DNA from: Candidozyma auris
Taxonomy: Eukaryota; Ascomycota; Pichiomycetes; Serinales; Metschnikowiaceae
DNA length: 64,000 bases
NCBI RefSeq assembly: GCF_003013715.1
Contig: NC_072813.1
Location: 992,001-1,056,000 of the forward strand
Reading direction: 5' to 3'
The notes under the pieces: model-generated
Database searches by the model: none
Seen by the model: only the letters and a program-made list of their open reading frames with translations
What the model was told of the DNA's origin: nothing
Program-made: the position numbers and the translations under genes
Part shown: positions 28,143 to 38,700 of the stretch, piece after piece
Numbering within the stretch: position 1 is the first letter of the stretch
Layout of the letters: the number at the start of each line of letters is the position of its first letter

Positions 28143-29831
28143 ATGCCTACCTTGATTCCATCGGTATCCATAGGCTCCGAGTCGTACTCACGACTACCCC
28201 CGTCAGAACAGCGCAAGGCCCACAAGTTGGGCACCCTCTCGTGTGTCTCACTCATCACGAACAAGATGATTGGCACAGGCCTCTTCAGCACCCCTTCGAT
28301 TATCTTCAAGTACTGTGACGGCAATGTGCCCTTGTACCTCAGCTTGTGGGTTTTGGGTGCGTTGATTATCTTTAGTGGGCTTTTGGTGTACTTGGAGTTT
28401 GCGCTAAATCTCCCGCTTCAAAATGGTGGAGAGAAAAACTACTTGCTTCGAGTTTTCAAGCAGCCCAAGGGGCTTGCGGGATGCGTGTACGCGTTCCAGA
28501 TGGTGTTTTTGGGCTTCAGCTCTGGCAATTCCTTTGCGTTTGGCAAGTACATCTGGTATGCGATCACTGGAGACAAGGTGGGGGAGGACGACTGGACGTC
28601 CAAGACCATTGGTGTGTTGTGCATCACCGTTTGCATTTGGCTTCATATTCAGTATCCAAATCAGGCAACGTCGCTTTTTAACTTCTTAGGCATGTTCAAA
28701 ATTGTCATTTTAGTACTTATTGTTGCCATTGGCTCCTTGGTCGCTGTGGATGTTATCCAGGTGCCCGAGTCGCCGAATAACGTTGATCTTGTTCATACTG
28801 GAGTCTCTAGCAATTTTTATTCGGTGTCAGTGGCGCTTTTGGAGATCGTCTATTCTTTTAAAGGGTGGGAGAACGCAAATTATGTCCTCTCAGAGATTGC
28901 TGACCCGTACCATGTCCTTACCATTGCAGCTCCCATGGCTGTACTCTTGGTGACACTTTTATACTTCTTGGTCATTGTCAGCTATCTCATTGTGATTCCT
29001 AAAGACGAATTGCTCAATAGCGGCGTTCTTGTTGCTGGGATTTTCTTCAATAAAATCTTCGGTGAGTCTATAACGTCGAAGATGTTGCCGCTCATGATAG
29101 CCATGCTGACCTTGGGAAACGTGATGGTGGTTTCTTTTGCCCACTCAATCGTCAACCAGGAGCTCGCACGCAACAACTATCTTCCGTTCTCTAACGTGTT
29201 TCAGAATTTGAACTACTCTTTGATATTGCACTGGTTCGTGACGGTCGTGATTCTCGTGGGCCCGCCAAGTGCCGACGTCTATGAGTTTGTTGTCAACTTG
29301 TACATATACCCGGGCACGTGGATCAATGTTGCAATTACCGCAGGCATCGTATATCTTAAGCTCAACGCACAGAAGGAAAACTGGGGAAAAATGAAGTATG
29401 TTGAGGATTTAGAAGTCATCGACGACGACGAAACCATTCCTGAATCAACACCAACGCCTGCCGAAACTCCAGACTTAGAAGGCAACTCAGTGCTATCCTA
29501 TGTTCCTGACGGACAAGATTTCGACTCACGTTTCACCGAGTTCAACCTGTTAATTCTGGACGGTCACTCCCATTTTACTACCAATCACAAGACATTTTCT
29601 GCATCTTGGGCTTGTGTGATCTTATTCCTCGTGACCAACATCTTTCTAGCAATATTGCCTTTCTTCCCTCCTCCTGAAGGAACTGTTGATAGTACCATTC
29701 CATACTGGTGCTTCCCTGTGGTGGGCACTGGATGTCTTGTCATAGGAGCCATTTTTTACTATGCACGGCAATTCTACTACGAAGAGAAAGGGTGGCAACC
29801 CCCAGCCTACGAAGACGATTATCAAAACTGA
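28143..29831 (+). CDS. MUP3: Methionine permease-like amino acid transporter (MUP1/MUP3 family)
   Basis: A 562-residue membrane protein of the LAT-type APC superfamily with about 12 hydrophobic segments. TM1 holds NKMIGTGLFSTPS, the GTG/GIG substrate-binding turn; TM6 lies in the YSFKGWENANYVLSEI block conserved in Mup1/Mup3. A charged acidic loop (about 425-475) precedes the last two segments. Yeast Mup1 and Mup3 are the high- and low-affinity methionine permeases; the loop and length look closer to Mup3. The gene has a sulfur/Gcn4 composite site in its promoter. Specificity for methionine is inferred from family and promoter. Confidence 0.78.
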   Translation: MPTLIPSVSIGSESYSRLPPSEQRKAHKLGTLSCVSLITNKMIGTGLFSTPSIIFKYCDGNVPLYLSLWVLGALIIFSGLLVYLEFALNLPLQNGGEKNYLLRVFKQPKGLAGCVYAFQMVFLGFSSGNSFAFGKYIWYAITGDKVGEDDWTSKTIGVLCITVCIWLHIQYPNQATSLFNFLGMFKIVILVLIVAIGSLVAVDVIQVPESPNNVDLVHTGVSSNFYSVSVALLEIVYSFKGWENANYVLSEIADPYHVLTIAAPMAVLLVTLLYFLVIVSYLIVIPKDELLNSGVLVAGIFFNKIFGESITSKMLPLMIAMLTLGNVMVVSFAHSIVNQELARNNYLPFSNVFQNLNYSLILHWFVTVVILVGPPSADVYEFVVNLYIYPGTWINVAITAGIVYLKLNAQKENWGKMKYVEDLEVIDDDETIPESTPTPAETPDLEGNSVLSYVPDGQDFDSRFTEFNLLILDGHSHFTTNHKTFSASWACVILFLVTNIFLAILPFFPPPEGTVDSTIPYWCFPVVGTGCLVIGAIFYYARQFYYEEKGWQPPAYEDDYQN

Positions 29832-30492
29832 GTGGTCTTGTATTACTAGCATAATTTTGTTCTCTGCACCTCGAAAACAGGCACAACTTCAATGAAATGT
29901 TTAGGACTTCAATGTCGTGTTTGATCGAGCGCCGTGAAAGGGATTTGTATTATATTTGCTATCAACTGCAACTGGTTTAATTATAAGCAAAGAAAGGAGT
30001 TCCTTACGTACTGCTCACTGTTCAGTGATGAAGGCTGTATTATAGATTTGCCTTGGCTCTTTACAACAGCATACAATAACGATTTTGGTATCTTGATGTT
30101 CCCTGATAAATCATGCATGCAACAGAGTTATACGAATACAAACGTCATAACGGACTTTCTAATCATGATTCCAGAATAGCGTAGTAATATGACTCAGAGG
30201 AATGCCGTGACTTCCCATTATCAGCCGAGGCTAATTCACACAAAACGAAAGTTAAGTCCTTTGCTCAATGCTGTTTCGAACTCTCTTTTTAAGATAGCGA
30301 GTCCTTTCTTTTTCTTTTCTTTTTTTTTCTTTTAAATTTTACTATAGGTAAAGCTTGTCCTATCTACTTTTCTGCCTTTCACATTTCGCAGCCATCCTCA
30401 CTCTTAAAAGCTCGCGCCTTTATGAGCACTCTTGTGCGAAGTGTGGAGATCATACCTCGGTCTTGTGTTACTAGTTTGATCCTACCTTCAAA
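29832..30492. other. Intergenic region upstream of the Pex15-like gene
   Basis: About 660 bp. A TGACTCA occurs at 30190-30196, a T-rich tract at 30305-30333 and a TTCGCARCCA element at 30385. The open frame 29934-30179 starts at a non-ATG codon and looks non-coding. Confidence 0.45.
30385..30394 (+). promoter_or_regulatory. TTCGCARCCA promoter element, Pex15-like gene
   Basis: Exact copy, extended to ATTTCGCAGCCATC, 98 bp before the start codon. Confidence 0.55.
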
Positions 30493-31551
30493 ATGTCCAC
30501 CACAACCATGGAATCTTTGCTGGAGTCGTCTGCTCCACAGTCTGTGATTGTTAATGACTACAAGTTGGCGGTGAAGTTTTTCATGAACAAGGACTTCGAC
30601 AAATCGTATCTGCTTATTCTGAAGTTGCACAGTGTCGCGTATAAGAACTTCAAGTCGGGCTCAATTGATGAAGACATCTTTGTCAAGATTGTCACGTTGT
30701 ACTTGACTGAGCTCGGGCTTTTGTTGAACTCGAAAGACGCAAGCTCATCGTTTCTGTTATCTCGCAAGGAGAAGAAGGAGTTGATAGACAAGCTCAGGAG
30801 GTCGACTTACCTCGACGCTTTCTATGAAATCTACGGCAGCATTGCACGGGTGCCTTCAGAATTGCTCTACCAGGTGTGTCTTGTCAACTACTCCTGCCAG
30901 AATGACATCAAGGGCGACGACGAGCGGTTCTTGGTGAAGCAGTTCGACACTCTATATTCTTTGCTTGATTTTCGAGGCAGAGCCTCTGATAAGTACATGA
31001 AACGGCTCGTGGACATGTATGTTTTCAACGTGTTACCTGACAGCGATGACTTTATTAAGGCAAGGTCGCTTGTGGAGTCTAACCCTTTGATCGACACAGA
31101 GGAAGGAAGGAAAAGACTTAAGGAATTGCAGGAGGTCAAGAAACAGGAAAAGAAACTTAAGGATAAGCAGATCAAGGAGCGGGAGGCCAAAGAAGCCCAG
31201 CGAGCGGCTGATGAAGAGGCCAAGAGGAAGGCTGAGCAGGAAAGTGCCAACTTGAAATACAAGTCGTTGAAGCAAATTAGAAGAGAGCACGAAAACAGTG
31301 CTGAGCTCGAGAGATTAGAAAGAAACCAACCCTCACGTCAGAATGAGAGGAACAGCATCGCATATATCCGCCAGAGAATCGAGTATCTATTGCGCTTGAC
31401 AAGGACGTTTTGCGAGAAGAACTACCCCGTGCTAGTGGTGATCTTCATCGCTAGTCTAATTGCCCAGCGCTTTATTCGTACAAGGAGAATTAACGTGCTC
31501 GAAAAATTGCAGGACACGTTCAGAATGGCATTCAAGATTACATATCTATAA
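30493..31551 (+). CDS. Tail-anchored protein, possibly peroxin Pex15/Pex26
   Basis: A 352-residue protein. The N-terminal 190 residues are helical with short repeats reminiscent of TPR-like pairs (VNDYKLAVKFFMNKDFDKSYLL). A long, very charged coiled coil (about 200-280) follows, then one hydrophobic segment near 310-327 (YPVLVVIFIASLIAQRFI) and a short basic luminal tail. This layout fits Pex15 (S. cerevisiae) and Pex26 (Pichia), the peroxisomal anchors of the Pex1/Pex6 ATPases, and would complement PEX4 in the same window. The similarity is weak, so other tail-anchored proteins remain possible. Its last 6 bp overlap the 3' end of RAD17. Confidence 0.5.
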   Translation: MSTTTMESLLESSAPQSVIVNDYKLAVKFFMNKDFDKSYLLILKLHSVAYKNFKSGSIDEDIFVKIVTLYLTELGLLLNSKDASSSFLLSRKEKKELIDKLRRSTYLDAFYEIYGSIARVPSELLYQVCLVNYSCQNDIKGDDERFLVKQFDTLYSLLDFRGRASDKYMKRLVDMYVFNVLPDSDDFIKARSLVESNPLIDTEEGRKRLKELQEVKKQEKKLKDKQIKEREAKEAQRAADEEAKRKAEQESANLKYKSLKQIRREHENSAELERLERNQPSRQNERNSIAYIRQRIEYLLRLTRTFCEKNYPVLVVIFIASLIAQRFIRTRRINVLEKLQDTFRMAFKITYL

Positions 31552-32904
31552 GAAGATCGGTATTTCCACCGGCCCGTTTACCGATACGTTGGGATTATCG
31601 TCGTCGTCATCTCCTCTACCGGTCGGCTCTTGTTGCCTTTGTCTTTTTGAAGGGGGTTCATGAGTCGTTGTTTTTGGAATCTTGAACGATGCATATGATA
31701 AAGTGCCGCTAGGGCCTCCTTGTGGCTCCACTTCTCTGGCCTCGGGAGCTACGGAATGCACTGGCCTAACAGGCTCCCGAAGGTCAGCTTTTGTATATTG
31801 ATCATAGTCTTCAATGTAATGATAATGATTGTCATCAAAAACCGCATTGATGTCGATTGCGTTTGGCTGTTCAAACTCGTCGCCTACCAAGGCCTTTTCA
31901 ATGATATTGAAAGTGATAAGGGAACCAGGGTAATTTGGGACGCCAGCGTGCTTGCAGAGTAGTTGTAAGGATAGTATACCAGATACATCCTTCATGATTT
32001 TGCATTTTGACGAGAGCTTGACTCCTTTCAATATTTTGCTGAACGGTGCAAACGAGAAACACGAGAGCACGGAACCCTCTGAGGGCTCCATCTTGCCGTT
32101 CTCTTGCCTATAAATCTCAAGTTTTTCCATCATCGTCTTTGCACTGGGGAATAAAAGCTTCAGGTACCCCATAGCACCGCTAGAGATGAAGTTGAGCTGA
32201 TTGGCCGTGCTCTTATTTCCTGGATTTCGCTTATTATTAGACACGTAGATATAGAGACTCTCCGTATTGATGTGCTGAAGGTCCTGTAGGAGTACCGTTA
32301 GAAGATCACTCTTCACTATCAGTTCAAACTCGACTCTATCATGTCTCACCAACAATTCAAACCCAGACACTTCGCTCGTGTCATACGGATACTCCATATC
32401 CAAGTAAAATGTGGCAAACTCTATCTTCTCGCTCATGAGTCTGTCTTCAAACTCCACTATCAACGGATACCCTTCGCCAGCATATTTCATGTAACAAACA
32501 ACACTCTCTGGCCCAGAAGGCGCTGAACCCTTGAGTTTTGGCGCTAAGGTAGCCGCTGCCGCCGTAAAGGAGTCTGCCACTAACAGGATATCTACACCCA
32601 AGCGCATCTCTTTGGGTGCCTCCAGATCAGGCAAACCGGACTCCAACGAGTACGACGAGAAGAGACTCAGGTCAATTGTCAAGTGGATGTTCGTAATATG
32701 ATTATACTCTGTGAATACAACGATCCCACTGTCTGAGATCACCATGAGCGCATGAGTGTTGATGGAGGTGACAGTGTTTAGTAGGTCAGCAATGTGAGCA
32801 ACGTGAGAAGTCGAGGCGGCAAACTTAAGAGTCGATTCTGGTCCCTGTGAGTATGAGGAAGCATGATCTGGTTCTGGCGAAGACGGTAGAAAGAGTTGGG
32901 ACAT
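31546..32904 (-). CDS. RAD17: Rad17, PCNA-like subunit of the 9-1-1 checkpoint clamp (Rad1 homologue)
   Basis: A 452-residue protein from the first ATG (the frame is open upstream only via non-ATG codons). It resembles yeast Rad17 (human Rad1): F-A-A-S-T-x-H near the start, a DSGIVVFTEYNHI block, SEKIEFATFYL, and a short C-terminal motif ending EIPIFL that matches the IPIFF terminus of yeast Rad17. With Ddc1 and Mec3 it forms the clamp loaded by Rad24-RFC at damage sites, which activates Mec1. The C-terminal 70 residues are basic and Ser/Pro-rich. Its TAG stop is the complement of a Leu codon of the converging gene. Confidence 0.88.
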   Translation of the reverse strand: MSQLFLPSSPEPDHASSYSQGPESTLKFAASTSHVAHIADLLNTVTSINTHALMVISDSGIVVFTEYNHITNIHLTIDLSLFSSYSLESGLPDLEAPKEMRLGVDILLVADSFTAAAATLAPKLKGSAPSGPESVVCYMKYAGEGYPLIVEFEDRLMSEKIEFATFYLDMEYPYDTSEVSGFELLVRHDRVEFELIVKSDLLTVLLQDLQHINTESLYIYVSNNKRNPGNKSTANQLNFISSGAMGYLKLLFPSAKTMMEKLEIYRQENGKMEPSEGSVLSCFSFAPFSKILKGVKLSSKCKIMKDVSGILSLQLLCKHAGVPNYPGSLITFNIIEKALVGDEFEQPNAIDINAVFDDNHYHYIEDYDQYTKADLREPVRPVHSVAPEAREVEPQGGPSGTLSYASFKIPKTTTHEPPSKRQRQQEPTGRGDDDDDNPNVSVNGPVEIPIFL

Positions 32905-32982
32905 GTAGGAATGTGTTGGAGTTGATGCTTCACCATATCTACTGAAGATGCGCGCTAACAATTTTATTGATATGGAACATCC

Positions 32983-33022
32983 CTCTAGGAAGCCGTTGAG
33001 CTCTCTAGGAAGCCGTTGGGCT
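32983..33022. repeat. Tandem 20-bp direct repeat, two copies
   Basis: Units CTCTAGGAAGCCGTTGAGCT (32983-33002) and CTCTAGGAAGCCGTTGGGCT (33003-33022) differ at one base. They lie between RAD17 and the end of VMA6. The unit contains no recognised factor site. Confidence 0.9.
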
Positions 33023-33098
33023 CTGGACTTGAGGGTGGAATGAAATAAATGGTGTTGAGGTTAGATTAGTCAAGAGGACTTTTCGAGTCTGGGCAGGC

Positions 33099-34148
33099 TC
33101 AGTAAACTGCGATGTAGTTGTCGATTCTGTTCTTCTGGTTCTGGGCGATGCACTCGGCTATCCAGGTGATGTTACGCACCTCCTGCTCTTTGGAACGCAA
33201 CCACGCCCACACGCTCGACAAGGTGAACTGCTGAGTGAAGGCGTTTTTGTTGTATTGCATCTCTAAGTAGTAGAACCAGTCTTCGATGTTCTTTTGCCCG
33301 CCGCTCTGTGCATCGCTAAACAATTCCTTGTACTCTCCTATCTGCTCCACAATGCTCTTCACCTGCTCTACATCTTCTGCTGTGGAGAGCTGGTTGTGGT
33401 ATGTAGGGTACAACTTGCCGTATGAGGGGAACAACGAGAGTTTATCCTCAGGGGTCAAGTCTGGGTTGTTGAGAGAGTTTAATGCGATGTTGATCACTCT
33501 CTTGTCGGCTTCAAAGTTCAACAACCGGGTCATGATCTCCTTATCTGGGCCCGAGAGCTCGCGATCAACAAACTCCACAAACGCCTCGATATAGTTTCTG
33601 TACAATCTGTTTCTGATGATTTCAATATTCAAGTCGTCCAAGTCATCGATAGTCAAGCAGTCCTTGAAGAAGGGCGCCAATGGCGTGTCAATCAACACTG
33701 TATCGTAGAGAGACTCAATGTCAGTGGCAATCGACAACGTGGGCAACGTCTCAAACCACCCCAAAGGGTGACACTTGGGCAAGATCTCCGAGCAGTCTCT
33801 ATCGTGGAGAGTACCTGTGATCATCAAAGAAACATTGTCAATCATGTATCCGTAGCAGATAAAATCCAAGAACTTGGTCAAGGTGCCTGAGCTCTGGCTA
33901 CGCAAATACTGGAACTGCTGGTACATTTTGCCTGAAAGCTTCTCCTGCATCACTGAAGTCGAGAGAGGACCACCGTAGTTGGCCAAAAAGTTGCCATAGT
34001 CTGTGGCAGATAGCTGTAACTTCAAGTCTTGAAGAGAGTCACACTGGGTCAAGTTGGCATACTGGGACAGAGTCAAGAGACCGTTTCTGTAGCCCCGCAC
34101 TACGCCTTCAACAAAGCCGTAGTTGATGTTGAAAAAAAGGCCCTCCAT
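33099..34148 (-). CDS. VMA6: V-ATPase V0 subunit d (Vma6)
   Basis: A 349-residue protein matching yeast Vma6 (345) from end to end. The chosen ATG gives MEGLFFNINYG, the family N-terminus (MEGVYFNI in yeast); six further in-frame codons upstream begin with TTG and are not used. Conserved blocks include VRGYRNGLL, QCDSLxDLKLQL, YGYMIDNVxLMITGT, CHPLGWF and the C-terminal WIAECIAQNQ. Subunit d caps the c-ring of V0 and couples the V1 stalk, for acidification of vacuoles and Golgi. No oddity seen. Confidence 0.96.
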   Translation of the reverse strand: MEGLFFNINYGFVEGVVRGYRNGLLTLSQYANLTQCDSLQDLKLQLSATDYGNFLANYGGPLSTSVMQEKLSGKMYQQFQYLRSQSSGTLTKFLDFICYGYMIDNVSLMITGTLHDRDCSEILPKCHPLGWFETLPTLSIATDIESLYDTVLIDTPLAPFFKDCLTIDDLDDLNIEIIRNRLYRNYIEAFVEFVDRELSGPDKEIMTRLLNFEADKRVINIALNSLNNPDLTPEDKLSLFPSYGKLYPTYHNQLSTAEDVEQVKSIVEQIGEYKELFSDAQSGGQKNIEDWFYYLEMQYNKNAFTQQFTLSSVWAWLRSKEQEVRNITWIAECIAQNQKNRIDNYIAVY

Positions 34149-34495
34149 TGGATAAGTGATGGACAAGCTTTGGGTCTTGAGAGTTCAGTCTGGCAATCGT
34201 GTATGGTGAGTTGGGTACTGGTAATAGTACCTATCTGCAGGTCGTCTTGTTCGTTATTAGTAGCCCTTTGTCAATTGCTCCCAAAAGCATATATGATAGA
34301 GAATTTCGTTAGTACATCGATTATTTAGGAGCTAAACAAAGCAAAAAAGCAATTATTTTCTTTCCATTTGATCATGTATGTCAATACTAATGGCCATACT
34401 TGATCCCCTACTTAAGAAGATTTATACCTACAAGCGCGCAGTGAACATACTTACTACATAGTTAATACACCTTCTACGGCCAAATTGAACAATTA
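34149..34495. other. Divergent promoter between VMA6 and COG8
   Basis: About 350 bp of AT-rich DNA between two divergent genes. No factor site recognised. Confidence 0.45.
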
Positions 34496-35758
34496 ATGTC
34501 GAACATTCTTCTCGACACCCTCAAAGAGGGCCTAGATCCAAATCTAGCAGCCTTGCTTAACAGTGATGAGAAATTGAAAAACGAAACCCAACACTACCTT
34601 GAGGAATTGCTAGTGAACGCTGAGCTTCTTTCAACTGAGATGTTCACCACATCTACTGGACCCAGCACTGACACAAATACAAAAAATTTGGTAGAAGAGA
34701 TCGCAGAGTTGGATCACCAGCTGCGACAGATCGAGCTTCAGTTAGCGTCCATTGCAAATGAGCACAGAGACTTGATTATCGGCGTCAGTAAGGACGTGAG
34801 ACATGTCAACAAGACAATTGCGGAAGATCTTCCGAAAGAGATCAAGGCAATGAAAATGGGCTTTGCTGGTAAGAGCTTCCTAGACACAAAGGTTGCTAAG
34901 AAAGTGAGCCGTGCTATCGCGGCTAACAACTCCATTTTGCTGAACATGGACTCTATACTTGACATCTACGAGCTTCCTACCCTTTGTGGCCTTTGCATAA
35001 TGCAGGGTAACTACCAAGAGGCTCTTGAGATTTCCACACTGGTGAAGATGCTCACAGTGAAGTTTCCAAACTCCCTTACTTTCAAAAAGCTCCAAGATCA
35101 GATCGACAACGAGCTCAAAGTGATGGTTCGTGGTCTTATCAAGCTCCTCAACACGAACTTGAAGCAGTCCAACATCCTAAAGATCTTTCAAATTTTAAAC
35201 AGGCCAAATCTCGTTCCAAATGAGGAGTCCTTGAACGGGGATGACCAGAATATCTCTGGAAACAAGACCCTTAAACTCATCTATTTGAACTCACGGTTCA
35301 AGTTCATCATGAACGAAGTGGCTAGTCTAAAACCGCTTTTGAAGCTTAAAAAGCTAACGTACTTGAAGCGGCTTATCGAAATATACCGTGAGCATCTCTA
35401 CAACTCGCTTTCGATCTACCACGCTATTTTTTTGTCATCTGGTCTCCATGTCGACGCTGACGACGACAAAGTGTTGTTACACATGTACATAAAAAAGTTG
35501 GTGTACTATATGATCGAAGAATTAAGATCACATCTTCCAGCTGTGGGGGAAGGTGACCGCGATGCCGATGAAATTGAAAAGGCTGGAATGCGTGATGGCG
35601 TTATATTACAAGTTATCTACCTTTGCAGGTCATTGTCGAAGTACGGTCTTGATTTCGAAAGTTTCATTACTTGGGAATTATGCATGAAAGAGCCAGTTCT
35701 CATCCAGAAAGCAGACTGGACGAGAAATCTAATGAAGTGGAAGAAGTTTAAGTCATGA
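34496..35758 (+). CDS. COG8: COG complex subunit 8 (Cog8/Dor1)
   Basis: A 420-residue protein of the Dor1 family. The N-terminal half is coiled coil (about 60-130, HQLRQIELQLASIANEHRDL). The central block ELPTLCGLCIMQGNYQEALEISTLV, in which a short helix pair holds the cargo-tether repeat, is characteristic of Cog8. The protein is shorter than S. cerevisiae Cog8 (607) but has the whole Dor1 core. COG is the octameric tether for retrograde vesicles inside the Golgi. The stop codon lies one base away from the converging ULS1 stop. Confidence 0.82.
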   Translation: MSNILLDTLKEGLDPNLAALLNSDEKLKNETQHYLEELLVNAELLSTEMFTTSTGPSTDTNTKNLVEEIAELDHQLRQIELQLASIANEHRDLIIGVSKDVRHVNKTIAEDLPKEIKAMKMGFAGKSFLDTKVAKKVSRAIAANNSILLNMDSILDIYELPTLCGLCIMQGNYQEALEISTLVKMLTVKFPNSLTFKKLQDQIDNELKVMVRGLIKLLNTNLKQSNILKIFQILNRPNLVPNEESLNGDDQNISGNKTLKLIYLNSRFKFIMNEVASLKPLLKLKKLTYLKRLIEIYREHLYNSLSIYHAIFLSSGLHVDADDDKVLLHMYIKKLVYYMIEELRSHLPAVGEGDRDADEIEKAGMRDGVILQVIYLCRSLSKYGLDFESFITWELCMKEPVLIQKADWTRNLMKWKKFKS

Positions 35759-35759
35759 C

Positions 35760-38700
35760 TTACGTCATAGCGTTTAAGCCGAACAAGTAACCCAATTCTT
35801 GTCTGCCGAGTGCACTGCTTTTCTTCAATGCGGTGCTGTCGAGAGCCGAATTGACAAGCTCCTTTTTTCGGTCTTGCAAGTTGATGATTCTGTCCTCCAC
35901 ACTGTCTGTTACAAGCAATTTATAGACATGAACCGGTTTCTGTTGACCGAAACGATGTGCCCTATCCATGGCTTGGTCTTCAACGAACGGATTCCAAAAT
36001 GGGTCCATTATGACCACATGATTGGCGCATGTCAACGTCAATCCGACATTACCTGCCTTGAGGGAGATAAGAAGCACCCTTTCAGTACCCAGGTAGAAAC
36101 GCCTGATGGTTGAGTTTTTTAGATCAATATTCATGCTTCCGTCATACCTTAGAAATCTTATTCCGGCATCCTTCAATGCTTTTGCCATAAGATCAAATGT
36201 GCCGGTGAAATGTGAGAACACGATGACTTTCTCGTCAGTGTTGGCTTTGGTGACGTTCTCAATAAGATCTAAAGCACGTTGCATCTTAGCGGACAATGTA
36301 AAACCGCCTCGCTCATGTGTGATCTTGTTCATTTTCTCTGCTGTTGTGGTCTTATTTGCCATGCCCGTGCCGTACTGCGCTCTCAACTCCTCGAAGCTCA
36401 AATTCTCATTGACCACTTGATTGTAGACAACGTAGCTAATCAAGGCATCTTCAGTTATACTCTGACGACACGTGTTACAAGGTACCAGACCATCTTCATT
36501 ACCTTCTTGCTCAAATAAACTGTCAACACACCCGTCACAAATCATGTGTCCGCAAGGGTGTAGTATAACGATTGATGACAGGTCAACCACATCAAAGCAC
36601 ATGGGACAAGTGAGTTGGGCATCACTGTCATCATCATCTACATCGACAGGGAGATCTTTCTCGTTTTTCAGCAAGTCCTCGGCGATTCTTCTTTTCATTT
36701 CAGGCGAAATCGCAAGACATAGAGCGTACATCGTCTTCCAATTTTTTACGCCTCCATAACCTTCTCTATTCTCTTCAGCATTCATTTCTCCAACCTCAAC
36801 AAGAATGTCATGAATACACGCTTGTCTCAACCTTAAGAGCAATGTCAAGATATTACTATGTGAGTTTTTGTGTTTTTTCTTTAAAAGTTTCTCTGCCTTT
36901 TTCTGAATACCCGCCTCCAAATTCTTGTATGCCTTGGCTTCTTCTTCGTCCATCCTGATAGACACGTTCTTAACTGTTTTCTTTGGAAGTTCAATTAAGG
37001 GCTTTCCGTCCACTTTGGAGTCCTTAGTACGTCGAAGCATGATGGCCAGAAGAATTGCTCTTAGTTTCTTCATGGAGACATTTCTGTCGTACTCATCGGC
37101 TTCGTCGTTATTAGACCGCATATTCACAGAGATATCTCTCTTGAACTTTGTCTCATCATTATAAGGTCTTGTCTTCAAGAATCGTAGGATTGGATAAAGT
37201 TCATCAACATTGTTCTGCATTGGGGTTCCTGTCAAGCAAAGGCGGTGCTTGGATTTTAGCAAAGCTGTCGCTTTTGAAGTTTGCGACACTTTGTTCTTGA
37301 TGTACTGAGCCTCGTCAAGAACAACTCTATAAAATTGTGCGTTCGATGTGAAAAAGGGAGACTCGTAAGTTTGGCCACCCAGATCTCTATCAGGAAGTAT
37401 ATTTTGTCCGTGTGAAACCATTGCTTCCTCGATTGGCTTAGCGTAATGCAGCTTGTATTCAGATGCCAAAGTGGTATAAGAGGTGAGGACAACATCGTAT
37501 CGGCGCATTTTGATGAAGGTATTCACTTTCTTCTTGTCAGCACCGTGGTAGAAGACAACCCTCGGTTTATATTCCATCTTTACCTTGGCACGAAACTCGG
37601 CACTCCATTGGCGTAGAAGAGAAACGGGGCCAACAATGAGGGTAGTCTTGCAATTCTTATCTTCAGATGGATTCGCCATTATGAGAGCTATTGTTTGCAC
37701 TGTTTTACCCAACCCCATATCATCAGCAAGAATGCTGCCTTGCTCTTCCTTCTCTCGGTTCAAAAGCCAGAAAAGACCCCTCCTTTGGTGATCGAGCAAT
37801 GATACATTGAGCTCAGAAGGCGTCATAGCCATACCTTCAACTTTCTCTTCGTTTCCGACGTCTTTCAAGAGCTCTTGGAGATGAACTGAATCCTCGTAAA
37901 CATTTTGAGTCATCCCCCCGAACCCTGTCATGGATGTTTGCGTGTGGGGTCCAGTATACCCTGGCATGTTATAGTTAAAAAAGTTCTGTTGAGGATATCC
38001 TGGAGGCGCCATGTAACCACCTGAATGCTTGAGAACGAGAACGTGGTGCAAGACAGCTTTATACCTTCTAATTTTCTTTGCCCTTTGAATCGCCACGTTG
38101 GCATCAGAAAGTGTAGAGTCAATCTCACGAATAAGCTCTGAACGCTCCTCCATGAGATTTATTGGTAAAGTCTCCAAACGCTCTTTCGCCTGCTTCATTT
38201 GGCTCAAATATGAATCACGCAACCCATCGAATCTAGCGAGCTGAGCATCCAAGGTACTTTCGTATGCACGGAGCTGTTCAATGGTCTGCGTAGCAAAATA
38301 GTGTTCTGCCCTTCTATCCTGTTCCATCTGATGAGGGTCTCCAAGTGGTTGCAACAGTGGCACTGGGCTGTTGAATTGATGATTAGCTAAGAGATGACGG
38401 TAGTCTGCGCCACCTCTCGGGTCATCTCGAGCTCTGTGAAGAGGCACTTGTGGTCTATGACGTGAAATGAATGTGGAAGGTTTGAATTTGCCTGTCTTCT
38501 CAGCTTCTTCTTTGGAAAGCACAGCTATCTCATCGTCGGAATCCAGGTCATCACTGGCAACCTCCAAATCCTCAGCCTTCAGCTGGGGCTCCTTTTCCTC
38601 AAAATAGCTGTTCTCTGCAATTTGAGGGCGCTCTACGGGGGAATGATCCTTCTCAGGAACAGGTACCGAGTCCAGCTCCGGCTGTTCATCGTCACTCGAG

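Noticed and set aside
29934..30179. Open frame of about 80 codons before the Pex15-like gene
   Set aside because: Starts at a non-ATG codon and has AT-rich, non-coding composition.
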